Both the position numbers and the translations under genes were made by a program. Of a stretch of 64,000 nucleotides of DNA, positions 23,486-33,650 are shown one piece after another. The DNA lies in contig OX421494.1 of the NCBI GenBank assembly GCA_949126835.1, positions 6,695,337 to 6,759,336 of the forward strand. The letters are read 5' to 3'. The notes beneath the pieces are model-generated. The model made no database searches. It had not been told where the DNA came from and was given only the letters and a program-made list of their open reading frames with translations. This stretch comes from Anisus vortex (taxonomy: Eukaryota; Mollusca; Gastropoda; Planorbidae). Positions within the stretch are counted from its first letter, which is position 1. Every line of letters starts with the position of its first letter.

Positions 23486-24635
23486 TTAACACTTAGACTT
23501 TCTGTCCGTAAGAACGCCACTGGCGTTGATCGGCAGTACTATTCTGTCGTAAGTAAGAACGCCATTGGCATTGATTTGGGTAACATTGTTTGTATCGCTA
23601 TTAAATCCAAACCAGCTTTCTAAAATTAATTTTAACTTCCTCTGACTATTTTTAGATATCAGAACTCTTTTTAACATAAGTTTAAAGGGGATTTGACGAC
23701 CTTTTATGCTTTTTTTTCATTGTTTATAGTGGTGATTATTGATTTGTTACGACGGTCACAAGAACACAAATGGGGGGCCTAGTAAAGATCATCTAAAATA
23801 CTGTCTGCTAGGCCTTTTTGAAGACATTATTAAATAGAAATGATACAAACTTATCTTATTTTATTATAGACACACATTTAATACAATTTATAATAAATAT
23901 ATAATTATATCGGTCTAAAACTACATCGAGTCGGGAGCATCAACTCAACCGGTGAAAAATAAGCGTCATCAATTACTTCAACTAGACTAGGTCCAACTAG
24001 CTAGGACCTAATCACTAATCTTTCCGATTTTTTCATCATTGATTTATTCTGTACACTGTTTAATCTTTTATATTTAAAATGTATATTTTACTCTCTTAAA
24101 TTTGATATAGGGCCTATAGCATGTAGGCCTACCTAACTTTAAAAACAAAATAGGCCCTGTTTATTTTCTGAAAACATAACCACTCCTAGGCCTAGTACTA
24201 AAAAGGAATGTGAAAATATCATATTAATTTATCTATGTTTTTTCAAACGGTAACAGTAACAGACATTAATTAAAAGGATTATCTGTTAATTTTTGTAATT
24301 ATGTTGATAGCCCCGTGGATTTATTACAATACTTCTTATAGTTAATAGTTTGTACTTAGCAATTTTTATAAAAAAATTTTTTAATAGACCTAGAAAAATT
24401 TCATTTTTTGGTATTTTTACTAACATTTTTTCTTTTTTTATTATTTACATAAAGAATTTCAGAACAAAACATATTTTTTTTAGATTCAGTATTTATTCAC
24501 CTTTAGTTTGATATATAACACTTGGTACATTTAATTTAAAAAAACGGTATTAAAATATTTTTTTTGACATATGCATTTTGTCTATAAGAAAAACTCCGGC
24601 AGAACCTGAAAAAAACTACGGACAGAAAGGGTTAA
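23486..24635. mobile_element. piggyBac-like TTAA element, 1.15 kb
   Basis: The two ends share TTAAC followed by TTTCTGTCCGTA in inverted orientation: left TTAACACTTAGACTTTCTG, right complement TTAACCCTTTCTGTCCGTAG. TTAA lies at both borders, as expected from piggyBac-type insertion. The left end also holds a direct repeat of GTAAGAACGCCA. No transposase is visible, so it would be non-autonomous. The left terminus has an extra 6 bp relative to the right. Confidence 0.6.
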
Positions 24636-25260
24636 GGGGATGGTGACCCATTGTGGTTAGGAGAAGGTAGGCAATATCAGTGAAAGTAGGAGAGGGATGA
24701 AAAAACAATTGAGGGGGGGGGTGAAGAAGGGAATCAATTCATTTATTTGTTCAAAGACTCTAACAATCTTTATAGGGATGAGGTGCTACAGTAAGAAATA
24801 CCAGTAAAATATTAAATTACATATCTTATGGCCTTATAATGTCTAAAAAGTACCATTTTAGTTTTTTTATAATTTGGTAAAGAAATAAAATGTAGAAAGG
24901 GAATTATTCAAATTTTGACTGTTTGACTGAGTGAACAATGTAGCCTACATATAAAATATTTAATTTCATCAAACTTCATGTTATAAAAAAAAATAAGAAG
25001 ACAGGTAAAGGTGATTCGTGTATACAGGTAGGGTCCTTTGAGGCATTTGTATGAACTTTAATTTGATACCTGTATTGTGCAATTATGGTACCGGTAGTTA
25101 AAAGAAAATGACAAAACTATGTCTCTTTGAATAAATTATGTACTCTTCTTAAAATGTCAAATTTTATCCAAATGTCATGTTATAAAATTTTTGTAATAAG
25201 CATTTGAACACTGATTTATCTATAAATGTATGACCTTGGTACGGCATTTAATTTGATACC
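24636..25260. repeat. AT-rich spacer, first unit of a tandem duplication
   Basis: From about 25055 a segment with TTTAATTTGATACCTGTATT and TTTTATCCAAATGTCAT is repeated once downstream (about 25247-25440). The second unit has been interrupted by a SINE piece. The rest is featureless apart from a G-run near 24712. Confidence 0.6.
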
Positions 25261-25274
25261 TGTATTGTGCAATT

Positions 25275-25337
25275 CACCAGTTTCTGTGCTTCATCGGACC
25301 TATGGATCAATTCGGTCCGACGAGTACTTTACTTACT
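25275..25337 (+). mobile_element. Truncated SINE with inverted 5' part
   Basis: The 63-bp insertion is flanked by a perfect 12-bp duplication TATTGTGCAATT (25263-25274 and 25338-25349). It ends with the SINE 3' tail (CTTCATCGGACCTATGGATC to TACTTTACTTAC). Its first 14 bases, CACCAGTTTCTGTG, are the reverse complement of the segment that should lie just upstream in the SINE. That pattern is what twin priming produces. Confidence 0.85.
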
Positions 25338-25625
25338 TATTGTGCAATTACTAAAATTAGGTAAAAAAATATTGACAAAGTTATGGCTGTTCTAGTGAAA
25401 TACGTACTCGTCTTGAAATGTCCAATTTTATCCAAATGTCATAACCCTCAGTGTCGGCTTATTATCAATTATACATTCATAAACAGAACTAATTCAGAAA
25501 AGAACTGTAAGGTTCATTATAAATATATGGGGGTATGCAAACATTTCAAGTTAAATATCTTCAGTTACATCATAAAACTAGTAAATCCGTACACAAATAT
25601 AGTTTAATAAGCAAAGTAGTTAAGT

Positions 25626-25715
25626 AAAGTACCCTTCCGATCAAATTGATCATAGGGCCGGTGATGCAGGGTTCACCAATTTCTGTGACCACGTATCCAT
25701 GGTTAAATTCGAGTC
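25626..25715 (-). mobile_element. SINE 3' fragment
   Basis: The complement matches the 3' end of the SINE family found at 34737-35008: GTGGTCACAGAAATTGGTGA through GGGTACTTTACTTA. The 5' part is missing. Confidence 0.75.
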
Positions 25716-25719
25716 CTGC

Positions 25720-26360
25720 AATTTGATTAGTGTTTTAAAATGATGTTAGATTGTTGATTGTCTTTCTTTGTTTAGGGAAATCTAATAATTTCCACCGCAC
25801 TTTTCAATATAAACAAAATTGTGTCTAAAAATTTACTGCGCCACCGATCTATAAATAGATCATTTAATGTAGAATGCTGCCATTTTACACAAAATGCATA
25901 TGAATTGATGCTGTCAAGCTTCTGACTTCTTATTAACAATCTAAAACTAGCAATAATACTATCGAAAAAAAAAAAAAAAATTACAAAACAATTTTTATAA
26001 AAAGTTAATAATAAAAAAAAGTAGACAGCAATATTTCGCAGTATGGGAAAACCCGGCCCCGAAACACACTGAATTTGAAAGCATTTCAAAGAGACATCAT
26101 GGCGCCCGTTTTATAACCTTAACATACAGTGATTACTTCTGATTAGTAATAGGTCCAAATTTTATATTTTTAAATTAACGAAATAAGCAATATTGTTGAT
26201 ATAATAAACATTTCTTTTGGAGGACGCTTCCAATTAATATATTTCACTTTTAACCCGATTGGTCAAACGGCTTATGAGATTATAGAACATAAACAAACAT
26301 CTAAATAACTAAACTCACGGTAATGGTAATTATATATATTGATCAGTGAAAGTGGGGAAA
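25720..26360. other. Spacer upstream of an unidentified gene
   Basis: AT-rich with a poly(A) run near 25967. No credible exon. The last 50 bases would be the 5' leader or promoter of the gene starting at 26364. Confidence 0.45.
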
Positions 26361-26363
26361 AAA

Positions 26364-28535
26364 ATGGCGGAAATTTCTTCAAGGATGTTACTTCGGTGCC
26401 TAATCCATTCTTTTTATAGATCAGTGGTACTGCCACTGACAGAATTAATTCAACGGTTCCGTTACGCTCCTAATAAAAGTTAGCATACAAGTGTACATAT
26501 TATTCTTGTATTATTACAATTAATTTAATGTTTGACCTCTTACTAACCAGGACACGAAGAGAGATGTCCTACTTTCCGTGCTAACTGTCCGCTCATCTAT
26601 CTTTACCCTTGACCAGAATTATTTGGTATGTGGACACTACTAGCTACTACATAATTCATCATCATTTATCTTCAGAAAAATAGCCAGCATCCTTTTTAAA
26701 ATTTTGTAGTCGCACTACATCACTTGTTATCCCTGGCAACCCATTATCACTGAAATTTGGGGGCATGTGAAGATAGAAGAAAAGAAAGTATGCCACCAAC
26801 TGAAGAATAACAAGAGAAAAAGGTGTTTACAAATTAAAAAAGCTAAATTTCCATCAACCAGTCTACCCAGCTCTGACGGGTATTTGATCTTAGTTGAGGT
26901 AAAGTAACAGCGACTGTGCATAGAGCTGACCACACAATCACCTATTATGCCATAGCCGCCGAAACTGGTGAACGCTGCTTTACTAATCCTTAGTAAAAGA
27001 CTTACTAACTTTTGCATCAGGGCTTAACATAATTCTTGCGTTTCTCTTGTCTCCCACGCACAAAGCGAAAACAAAGCCATCTACTTAAATTAAATTAGCT
27101 TAGTTCAATAAAATCCCATTATATTAGTAATACGTTTCTTTGGATCGTGAGAGTTTAGTGTCAACATAAATCTTGGCCATTATGATCTTTTCTAGAAAAC
27201 AAGTTCTTTGGCTTTTTTTCTAATTCAAATGACACTCATCAGCGAGCCTTACTTGCTAAAGGCTAAGCCACACTATATTCAAGAATCACGTGTTTACTGT
27301 AATCGTGATTCAGCGAATCACTAGAATTTGTTTCAGAGCGAATAAGAAATACGCTGTTTCACAATCAGCCATGCCACACGTAAAGCACGATTGACAGAAA
27401 AACAAAGAAATGAGGCAGGGCATGATGGGAAGTGCTCTCATCAGCATCATGAATGAGGTGATTTTACAGAATTCATATAATTTATACACTATTCATACCA
27501 TATGATATTGATTTTATTTTAGTAAAGTGTAGCAAAATGCATAATTTTGTTAAAATAAAGTGGCCAATTACAGATAACAACAGAAGTGTCCAAGTTACCC
27601 CAGTCTCGGTTCCTGCCCCGCCCTCCGGGACATGATATGCCACTGAAGTTGTCTGTGCCAAATTTCCACCCCAGAACCTCACATGAATGGTTGAAACAGC
27701 ACGGATTAAAATGTAAATTGATACAAAAATTGTTAATTTTGCATCACAGATGTTAAGATTTCATAAGTTACCTTTAGCTAATTTTAAGCCTACATTTTGT
27801 TGGTATATTAAATGTATTTTAACTTTAATTTAATAAAATAAAATATAACTGAATTATGAGATTTTTATACTTGCTGATTTATTTTTAGAATCAATTTTAT
27901 ATTGCTAAAAATGTTGATAGTAATCAAATCATTCTATTATTATCAGCCAAAAAGCTGGACTTGTATCAAATACTAGCACCAAATGCTTATTCCTACAAGG
28001 AAAAGTTTATTCCAGTCATCAAAAAAGCCGTTCACTCCCAAGTTCACAGGGTAAAATTTCTCTTAACAGTTACTCCTCTAACAAATTAATTATTTAGTTT
28101 GAATGCTCATTGGTGAAGACTATATATTTTGTTTTAAGTTGTACTACTTATTTATATTTTAATCATTTTTATTTTAACTTCATGTCAATTATAAAATGAT
28201 AATGATAATAATATTGTATAGCGCTGCCAACAAACATCATGTAAGCTCAGAGCGCATAATTAACATACAACTAAGAACAATTTTCAGATAAAATACATAA
28301 ACCTTTCAAGAGAATGATACCTCAAAATTTAGTTTACAAATATTTTTTGGACACATTTTTGAGTTTAGCTAAAATCATTTCATAATGAGAAATAACTTTT
28401 GATTAAGAAATTTAACTTAAGTACAATAAATAAATTAATTATTTTCAGCATGCTATGGTTCAGTTTCCCTGGCATGATGGATCACTAAAAAATATCCATG
28501 TGGACATGACTCAACTCTACGACTATCAGAAGCGT
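26364..28535 (+). CDS. Unidentified gene, exons 1-4 (partial)
   Basis: Three exon-like segments fit together with consensus splice sites and phase 0 joins: 26551-26625 (25 codons, ending TLDQNYL), 27889-28050 (54 codons, starting NQFYIAKN, with SAKKLDLYQILAPNAYSYKE) and 28449-28535 (starting HAMVQFPWHDGSLKNIHVDM, ending YDYQKRQ plus one base before GTAAAT). Composition is protein-like rather than repeat-like. A possible first exon begins at ATG 26364 in the context AAAAATGGCGG (MAEISSRMLLRCLIHSFYRS); its best donor at 26479 leaves phase 1, which does not join the next exon cleanly, so that exon is uncertain. I do not recognise the family. The last exon's donor is followed within about ten bases by the duplicated SAFB segment, so the gene is either interrupted or continues beyond it. 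Confidence 0.55.
26861..26990 (+). mobile_element. SINE 3' fragment
   Basis: It matches the middle and 3' end of the SINE family, from AGTCTACCCAGCTCTGACGG to GAAACTGGTGAACGCTGCTT. The tRNA-like head is missing. It lies in the intron between exons 26551-26625 and 27889-28050 of the unidentified gene. Confidence 0.8.
28197..28278 (+). repeat. Interspersed repeat with AGCTCAGAGCGC core, copy 2
   Basis: It contains GTATAGCGCTGCCAACAAAC and GTAAGCTCAGAGCGC after an AATGATAATAAT tract. It matches 19767-19846 closely. Confidence 0.8.
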
Positions 28536-29177
28536 CAATGTAAATTTTTTTCAGAGAAATGAGGGAGGAGATAGAAAGAGAAAGGATGGAGGCTGAACGT
28601 CTTAGACTTGAAACAGAAAGACTGCAAATTGAAAGAGAGCAAGACTCATACAGAAGGGAACAACAGAGGTAGGGAAGACGTTTCTTTATGTTTTAAATGT
28701 GGTGTAATTTATACGCTGCCAATATTCTAATTGAGTCAACTTTCTTTCTTTTAGGGTCTTACAAGATCGCCGTGCAATGAAGCGCCCTGGAGAAAGACCA
28801 GGTTTGAGAGAGGAAGAATGGTCTAGCAAACGCCCAGTAACTGACAGATATGGGTCAGGAGAAAGGTAGAAATTGTCCCCTTTTATGCATTTTTAACTTG
28901 GTGAACAATAGCTGCTTATGAGTTAATAATAGGAAATTCTATATGGGTTTATTGTATTTGTATGAGATAAATTATCCAAGTTGATCAACATATTATTTCA
29001 GAACTAGTCGATTTGAACGCAAACCAGAGAGGTTTGAGAGGAGGGAGCCAGAAAGAGGTGCAAGGTTTGAATGACGTGAAGAGAGGCCCAGGCATGAAAG
29101 GTATTTTTTTTTCTCTTTATCAGTTACCTAATGGAGACTTGTGTGCTTTTGCACTATAGCCACTATATTTATATTTG

Positions 29178-29303
29178 TGTGGTTCTACATAATAGCTACA
29201 TTATTTATGTGGTTCTACATAATAGCTACATTATTTATGTGGTTCTACATAATAGCTACATTATTTATGTGGTTCTACATAATAGCTACATTATTTATGT
29301 GGT
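29178..29303. repeat. 30-bp tandem repeat, about four units
   Basis: The repeated unit contains AATAGCTACATTATTTATGT and GGTTCTACAT. It is the pre-insertion counterpart of the array split by the TIR element in SAFB copy 1. Confidence 0.9.
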
Positions 29304-29800
29304 TTTAAACACTAGCTACCTTGGTGCTATTTTTGTGGCTTAAAGCGAATACCTTAGTGGTATTTATGTGGGTTTAACCAAAAGCTGACTTTATGAGACT
29401 TGTCTAGCTTTATACTATCATTTTCCAAAAAAATAGATTTGAGGAACGAGAGAGAGCCCCTCGTGCAGAGCCTAGAGAAAGAGAGTACAGAAGAGGAGAA
29501 GAGGACAGGCCAATTAGAGATGAAAGACCAAGGGAGCCTAGATCAAGAGATGATAGGCAAGGACATGATTCTGCTAGGGGCCCGCCTAGACATGATTCTC
29601 GTGATTGGAAGTCAGAAACAAAGAGGTAGGCCTCCTGCATCTGTTTGACTTAGAAATATTTAAAATGTAACAATGTACAGCAGTGTTCCTTATATTCCCT
29701 TATGCAATCTGGTTCAGGCTGTAATCAGTATATTTATAATATTGTAATATTTGAATCTGATTTGGCTACAGCGTTCGCATGACGCAATGAGTCTTATCTG

Positions 29801-30633
29801 GCAAATGGAGTTCAACGTCGATAAATGCTTCCTCCTCTCTGTTTCCAGAAAAAGAACTAGGATACCCACTAGCTTTACTTTAAATGGCCACTCTCTTGCA
29901 AGGGTGTCAGTAGCTAAATACTTGGGTTTGAACATCACAGAAAATCTCCACTGGGGCATACATGTTCAATCCATTGTTGCCAAGTCTAACCTGCGCCTTC
30001 ATTCATAGAAACCTAAAGGGGTGTTCCACAAAAATTCAGACCCACTGTTATAAAAGCTTAGCTCGCCCCATCCTAGGATACGCCTCGCCAGTTTGGGACC
30101 CCCACCAGCAAAACCTGATTGTCAAACTGGAGATGACGCACAGCACGTCGAATACTAGAGGACTACAGCACCAAATCAAGCGCCTCTGCCTTAGTAGCAA
30201 AACTCCACCTAGATGCACTACAACAACGAAGAGCAATTGACAAAGTGTCCATGATTTATTAAATCATCAACGACCACGTGGATCTTTCGACCCAAACAAA
30301 CAGAATGCAGAAAGTGTCCCGCTCTACTCGGTGCCATCAGCTCAAGCTGCATGTCCCACATGCACGCACCGACGTCTACAAACATTCTTTTTTTCCGTCA
30401 GCCATTAGGCTGTGGAACACCCTGGACCAGGCCTGCATCACTGCCCCTACAGTTCCGGCATTCAAATCGTCACTAAAGTGCTGGTCCAAAAACCTAAAGT
30501 GACACTCTTTTATCTGTATATAACTGTTGTTTGCTATGTTATGTTTGCTATGTTATTTTATGTGTATTTAAATTGCGGACTTTCCTCGGTTCTACAGGGT
30601 CTCCACAGTATTACGAAGAAGAAGAAGAAGAAG
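29801..30633 (+). mobile_element. Jockey/I-like LINE, 5'-truncated
   Basis: Copy 1 of the duplication has an uninterrupted site here (16771-16782), which fixes the borders. A 5-bp duplication ATCTG (29796-29800 and 30634-30638) flanks the insertion, and the 3' end is a GAA repeat. The content is the C-terminal end of a LINE reverse transcriptase: WQMEFNVDKC, KYLGLNITENLHWGIHV, then a segment with LARPILGYASPVWDP and a final PSAIRLWNTL-like motif. These are typical of Jockey/CR1/I-type elements, a different lineage from the RTE-like copy in the first SAFB gene. Several frame changes make it non-functional. Confidence 0.9.
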
Positions 30634-32947
30634 ATCTGCTGGTTAGTGAGTCACAAAGAGCATAAAAAAAAACAGGTTACGAAAGAAAAGTTTGGCAAAT
30701 AATCTAACACTAGACTATGCGTCATTGAGTTTGGTGAGCCAGATTTGAGTCCAGAGAATCAAGTGCATGCACTAAAATACCTCTTGGCATTTAAATCAGA
30801 ATATATCCTAGTTTTTTTTTTGCCTTCAGTAGTAGCTAATGTAACACTAGAATATATATTGTGTGATAAATTTTGGTGAGACAGACTTGTTTTTGGAGTA
30901 TCAAATGCATACACCAAAATACCCCTTGACATATAAAACCAAAGGCCAGACTATATCTAAGTAGTAAAGTAGCATGAAATCTGTTCTAGTAATAGTAATA
31001 GCATCACAGTTTAACATTTATAAAACATCCAGAAGATTTTAGGCTGTCAGGTATTATATAAATATGAGTAGCCAGACGTTTCTCTAAACATGAGCTGTTA
31101 TTCTCTTCCACAAGATTATTTGTACACAAGTTAACAAGTACTGAAATACCAGCTGTTAGCATCTATTATAACTATACATCTGTTAGGGCATCCTCCAGCT
31201 AATGTACATATTTCTATAATATCTTTATATGATGTATTATATTTTCTTATAGAAATGTATATGACATAGACCATTCACTTTTTGCCTATCTGCAGACAAG
31301 CAGTGCCCATGCTACTAAGAAGTTTTGTTTAGGTAGGCCGTCCTACCCGTAGAATACAAGTTTTGTCTAATAGAAATAAATAAAAGATTGTCCAATCTTA
31401 AAATTGCATATAAAATATGTTTTCTGATTTCACAAATGTTTGATTACTCGTGTAGAAAGCACTCCGCTAATGAAATATTTTACACTAAGCACTCAGCTAT
31501 GGGGCTCAGCTTTGTTTTAGTTTCAACTTTCTTGCATACATAAGCTCTAGGAATGGTTTTTTTTTTTAAATCTCTCTTTTTCTCACCTTCACTTTCCCTC
31601 TAAATCTACCAAAGATTTGTACTAACCCTATTGTTTCTTTTTATGTATTTGTAGCAACTAAACGACCACTAAATGATATATTTATTTGTGGTCCATGTCA
31701 AATTATTTATTAAAGTTGTTTTGACTTTACACAAAATATTTCAAATTGTACAGAATAATTAACTGTACTAGAAATTTCACTAGAATGTATCTTGTATTTG
31801 TTATTTAATGACTTCATACATATTAAAAATGTGTTACCTTATTTTATTTACAGACTCTAGAGGAGGATCTGGAGGAGGGTCTGGGGCTTGGAATGGACCT
31901 GTTGAACGCTCAAAGATGGACAGTGGCTGGATTCCTGGAATGGGTTCTGGTGGGATGGGTCAAGGTGATGGATGGGAAAGTGGTGTAGTCATGTCCCAGC
32001 CTGGGGGCAGTTTCAGTATTCAACAGGGTCCAATGATGGCAGGAGGAATGGGTGGTGGGCCAGTGTTTATTGCTCAGCCAGCATTGTCGGGCCCTCGGGT
32101 GATGATGCAGGGCACACTGAGACAAGGAGATAGCAGATTTGGAATGGCGGCTGCAACAGTTTGTAGATTCTAAGAGTGTTCAGTGCAAGTTCTATTTCTG
32201 TGACTTGTTTTATTGCTTCTATTTGTCCTAAAGTTTTAATTGTACCGTAGATAAAAGCACATGATCATTCCACCAGTAGGTTAGAGCTTGTTCTACGCTC
32301 ATTCCCTCATTGTCATGTCTATTGTCTGGTTTAATGATATCTTTTAACATTTTCAATTCCGTTCAAAAAATTCTCTTGCAACTTCATGTGCTTGACATAA
32401 AACTTACTTGATGTTGTATAGCTCTTTAGTTAGGATTATTTTGTGTGTGTGTTGAATATGAGTGAAGGTTGTTGTAGTGTACCAGGATGTTATTGAAAAA
32501 GGTGGTTATATATTTCAGCAATTTTGTTTTGATTTTTAAGATTAATTTCTTGTATTAAACGTATTGCATCCAGATTAGCTTGTTGTTTTTTTATTTCAGT
32601 GATTCATTTATTTCATACTTGCATTTCATTTATTTACACGAATCATGAATGGGTGATTGTTTTTTTTTCTTTCCTGGATAAGGTCACAAGACAAATACAT
32701 ACTGTATATTATTTAAAACTTCATTACCAGAACACTAATCTAAAACCTCCTCAATCATCAAACAACCTAATCCAACGCCACGCATTTTACAGTGAAGCAG
32801 AATAAATAAGTATATAGCATTGCCTGCTATTATTGATCAATTTTCTTAGAAGTTTTAGAAGTCTAGTTAGAGGACTATAAAAAATGTATTTGATGTGTGA
32901 CAATTTTCTGCTATTGTTTTAATTAAATTTAACAGCAAGTAATGCTA

Positions 32948-33570
32948 ATACTAATACACAACAAAAAATGCATTTACTAGAAATATTATTCCCTCATTAG
33001 TCATTAATTGGTAAATAGTTTTAAAAGGAATTCCTTACAAAACTTTGAGTGTTGACATTTGTTTATTTTCCTTTAACTTTAAAATGATAGATAAAAATTA
33101 CAGGCTTTTGACCAGAGAAATATCAACTTCCTAATGAAATATAAGGAAAAATAAAACAGAAATAATACTGAGAGAATTCAACATCTTATGTTGAAAGGAT
33201 TCCAATGTACAAACAGCAACAAAAAGTAAAAAAACAAACAATTGTGACTAACAAAGTAAAAATGTAGATATTTACTGAGCAGTTACAAGCACAGAAAATG
33301 TAAACAAATACTTGAAATAGATGTTAGAATTTTATAAAAATATTCACAATTGTTTTATTACTCACAAAGAACATCTTTTAGGCAGGGAAAAATAAATTGC
33401 TTGTATAAATAATTTGAAAAGTGCATCTTAATAAGATAATATAAAATTCCAATAAGAAAACAAGATATATTACATCCTCCTCTTTTGATGTTTATTTCAC
33501 CATGACTTGGAAACCTGGTGCACTTTTCTTAAAGAAATGTTTTATATAGTTGCATCAAAAAAGTCATTTA
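32948..33570. other. Spacer between SAFB copy 2 and tektin-4
   Basis: AT-rich, no repeat recognised. At 33104-33154 a short frame (AFDQRNINFLMKYKEK, stop) follows a TTACAG acceptor and overlaps an AATAAA. It could be a terminal exon of the interrupted gene at 26364-28535, but the phase of the preceding donor does not support this frame. Confidence 0.4.
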
Positions 33571-33572
33571 TA

Positions 33573-33578
33573 TTTATT
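33573..33578 (-). terminator. Candidate poly(A) signal of tektin-4
   Basis: AATAAA on the minus strand lies about 73 bp after the tektin-4 stop codon. Another is at 33491-33496. The choice between them is not decidable from the sequence. Confidence 0.5.
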
Positions 33579-33650
33579 CAACATTCTAAAAAGTGTATAA
33601 GTTATAAGGTTTTTTAAAAAAAAAAAGTTCTACACTATATCTCTCTACCA

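Larger units (their letters stand above)
28555..32173 (+). pseudogene. SAFB partial pseudogene, last five exons
   Basis: The counterparts of the last five SAFB exons lie at 28555-28668, 28755-28865, 29002-29100, 29437-29625 and 31854-32173, with splice sites kept. A CGA to TGA change makes an in-frame stop at 29072-29074. A 4-bp insertion near 29619 shifts the frame of the fourth exon (189 against 185 bp). The final exon has several amino-acid changes (for example VRRF to VCRF), and the downstream AATAAA has become AAAAAA. There is no RRM, SAP domain or promoter. It cannot make a SAFB protein, although transcription and splicing into the upstream gene are conceivable. Confidence 0.88.
28547..32947 (+). 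repeat. Partial duplication of the SAFB 3' half
   Basis: This block repeats 10758-20250, introns included, at high identity by eye (mismatches are sparse). Relative to copy 1 it lacks the 4.8-kb TIR/LINE insertion and the 1.17-kb TIR element, and it carries its own 833-bp LINE (29801-30633). Homology begins in the polypyrimidine tract just before the exon 10766 acceptor and fades near 32947. Because introns are kept, this is a DNA-level duplication, not a retrocopy. An unresolved haplotype placed twice in the assembly is an alternative explanation. Confidence 0.92.

Noticed and set aside
29400..29648. Arg/Glu-rich protein frame
   Set aside because: It is the duplicated SAFB exon read through its intron borders; the copy is frameshifted and preceded by a stop.
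33104..33154. Terminal exon of the unidentified gene
   Set aside because: Acceptor and AATAAA are present, but the phase left by the 28535 donor gives an immediate stop rather than the 16-residue frame; too short to decide.
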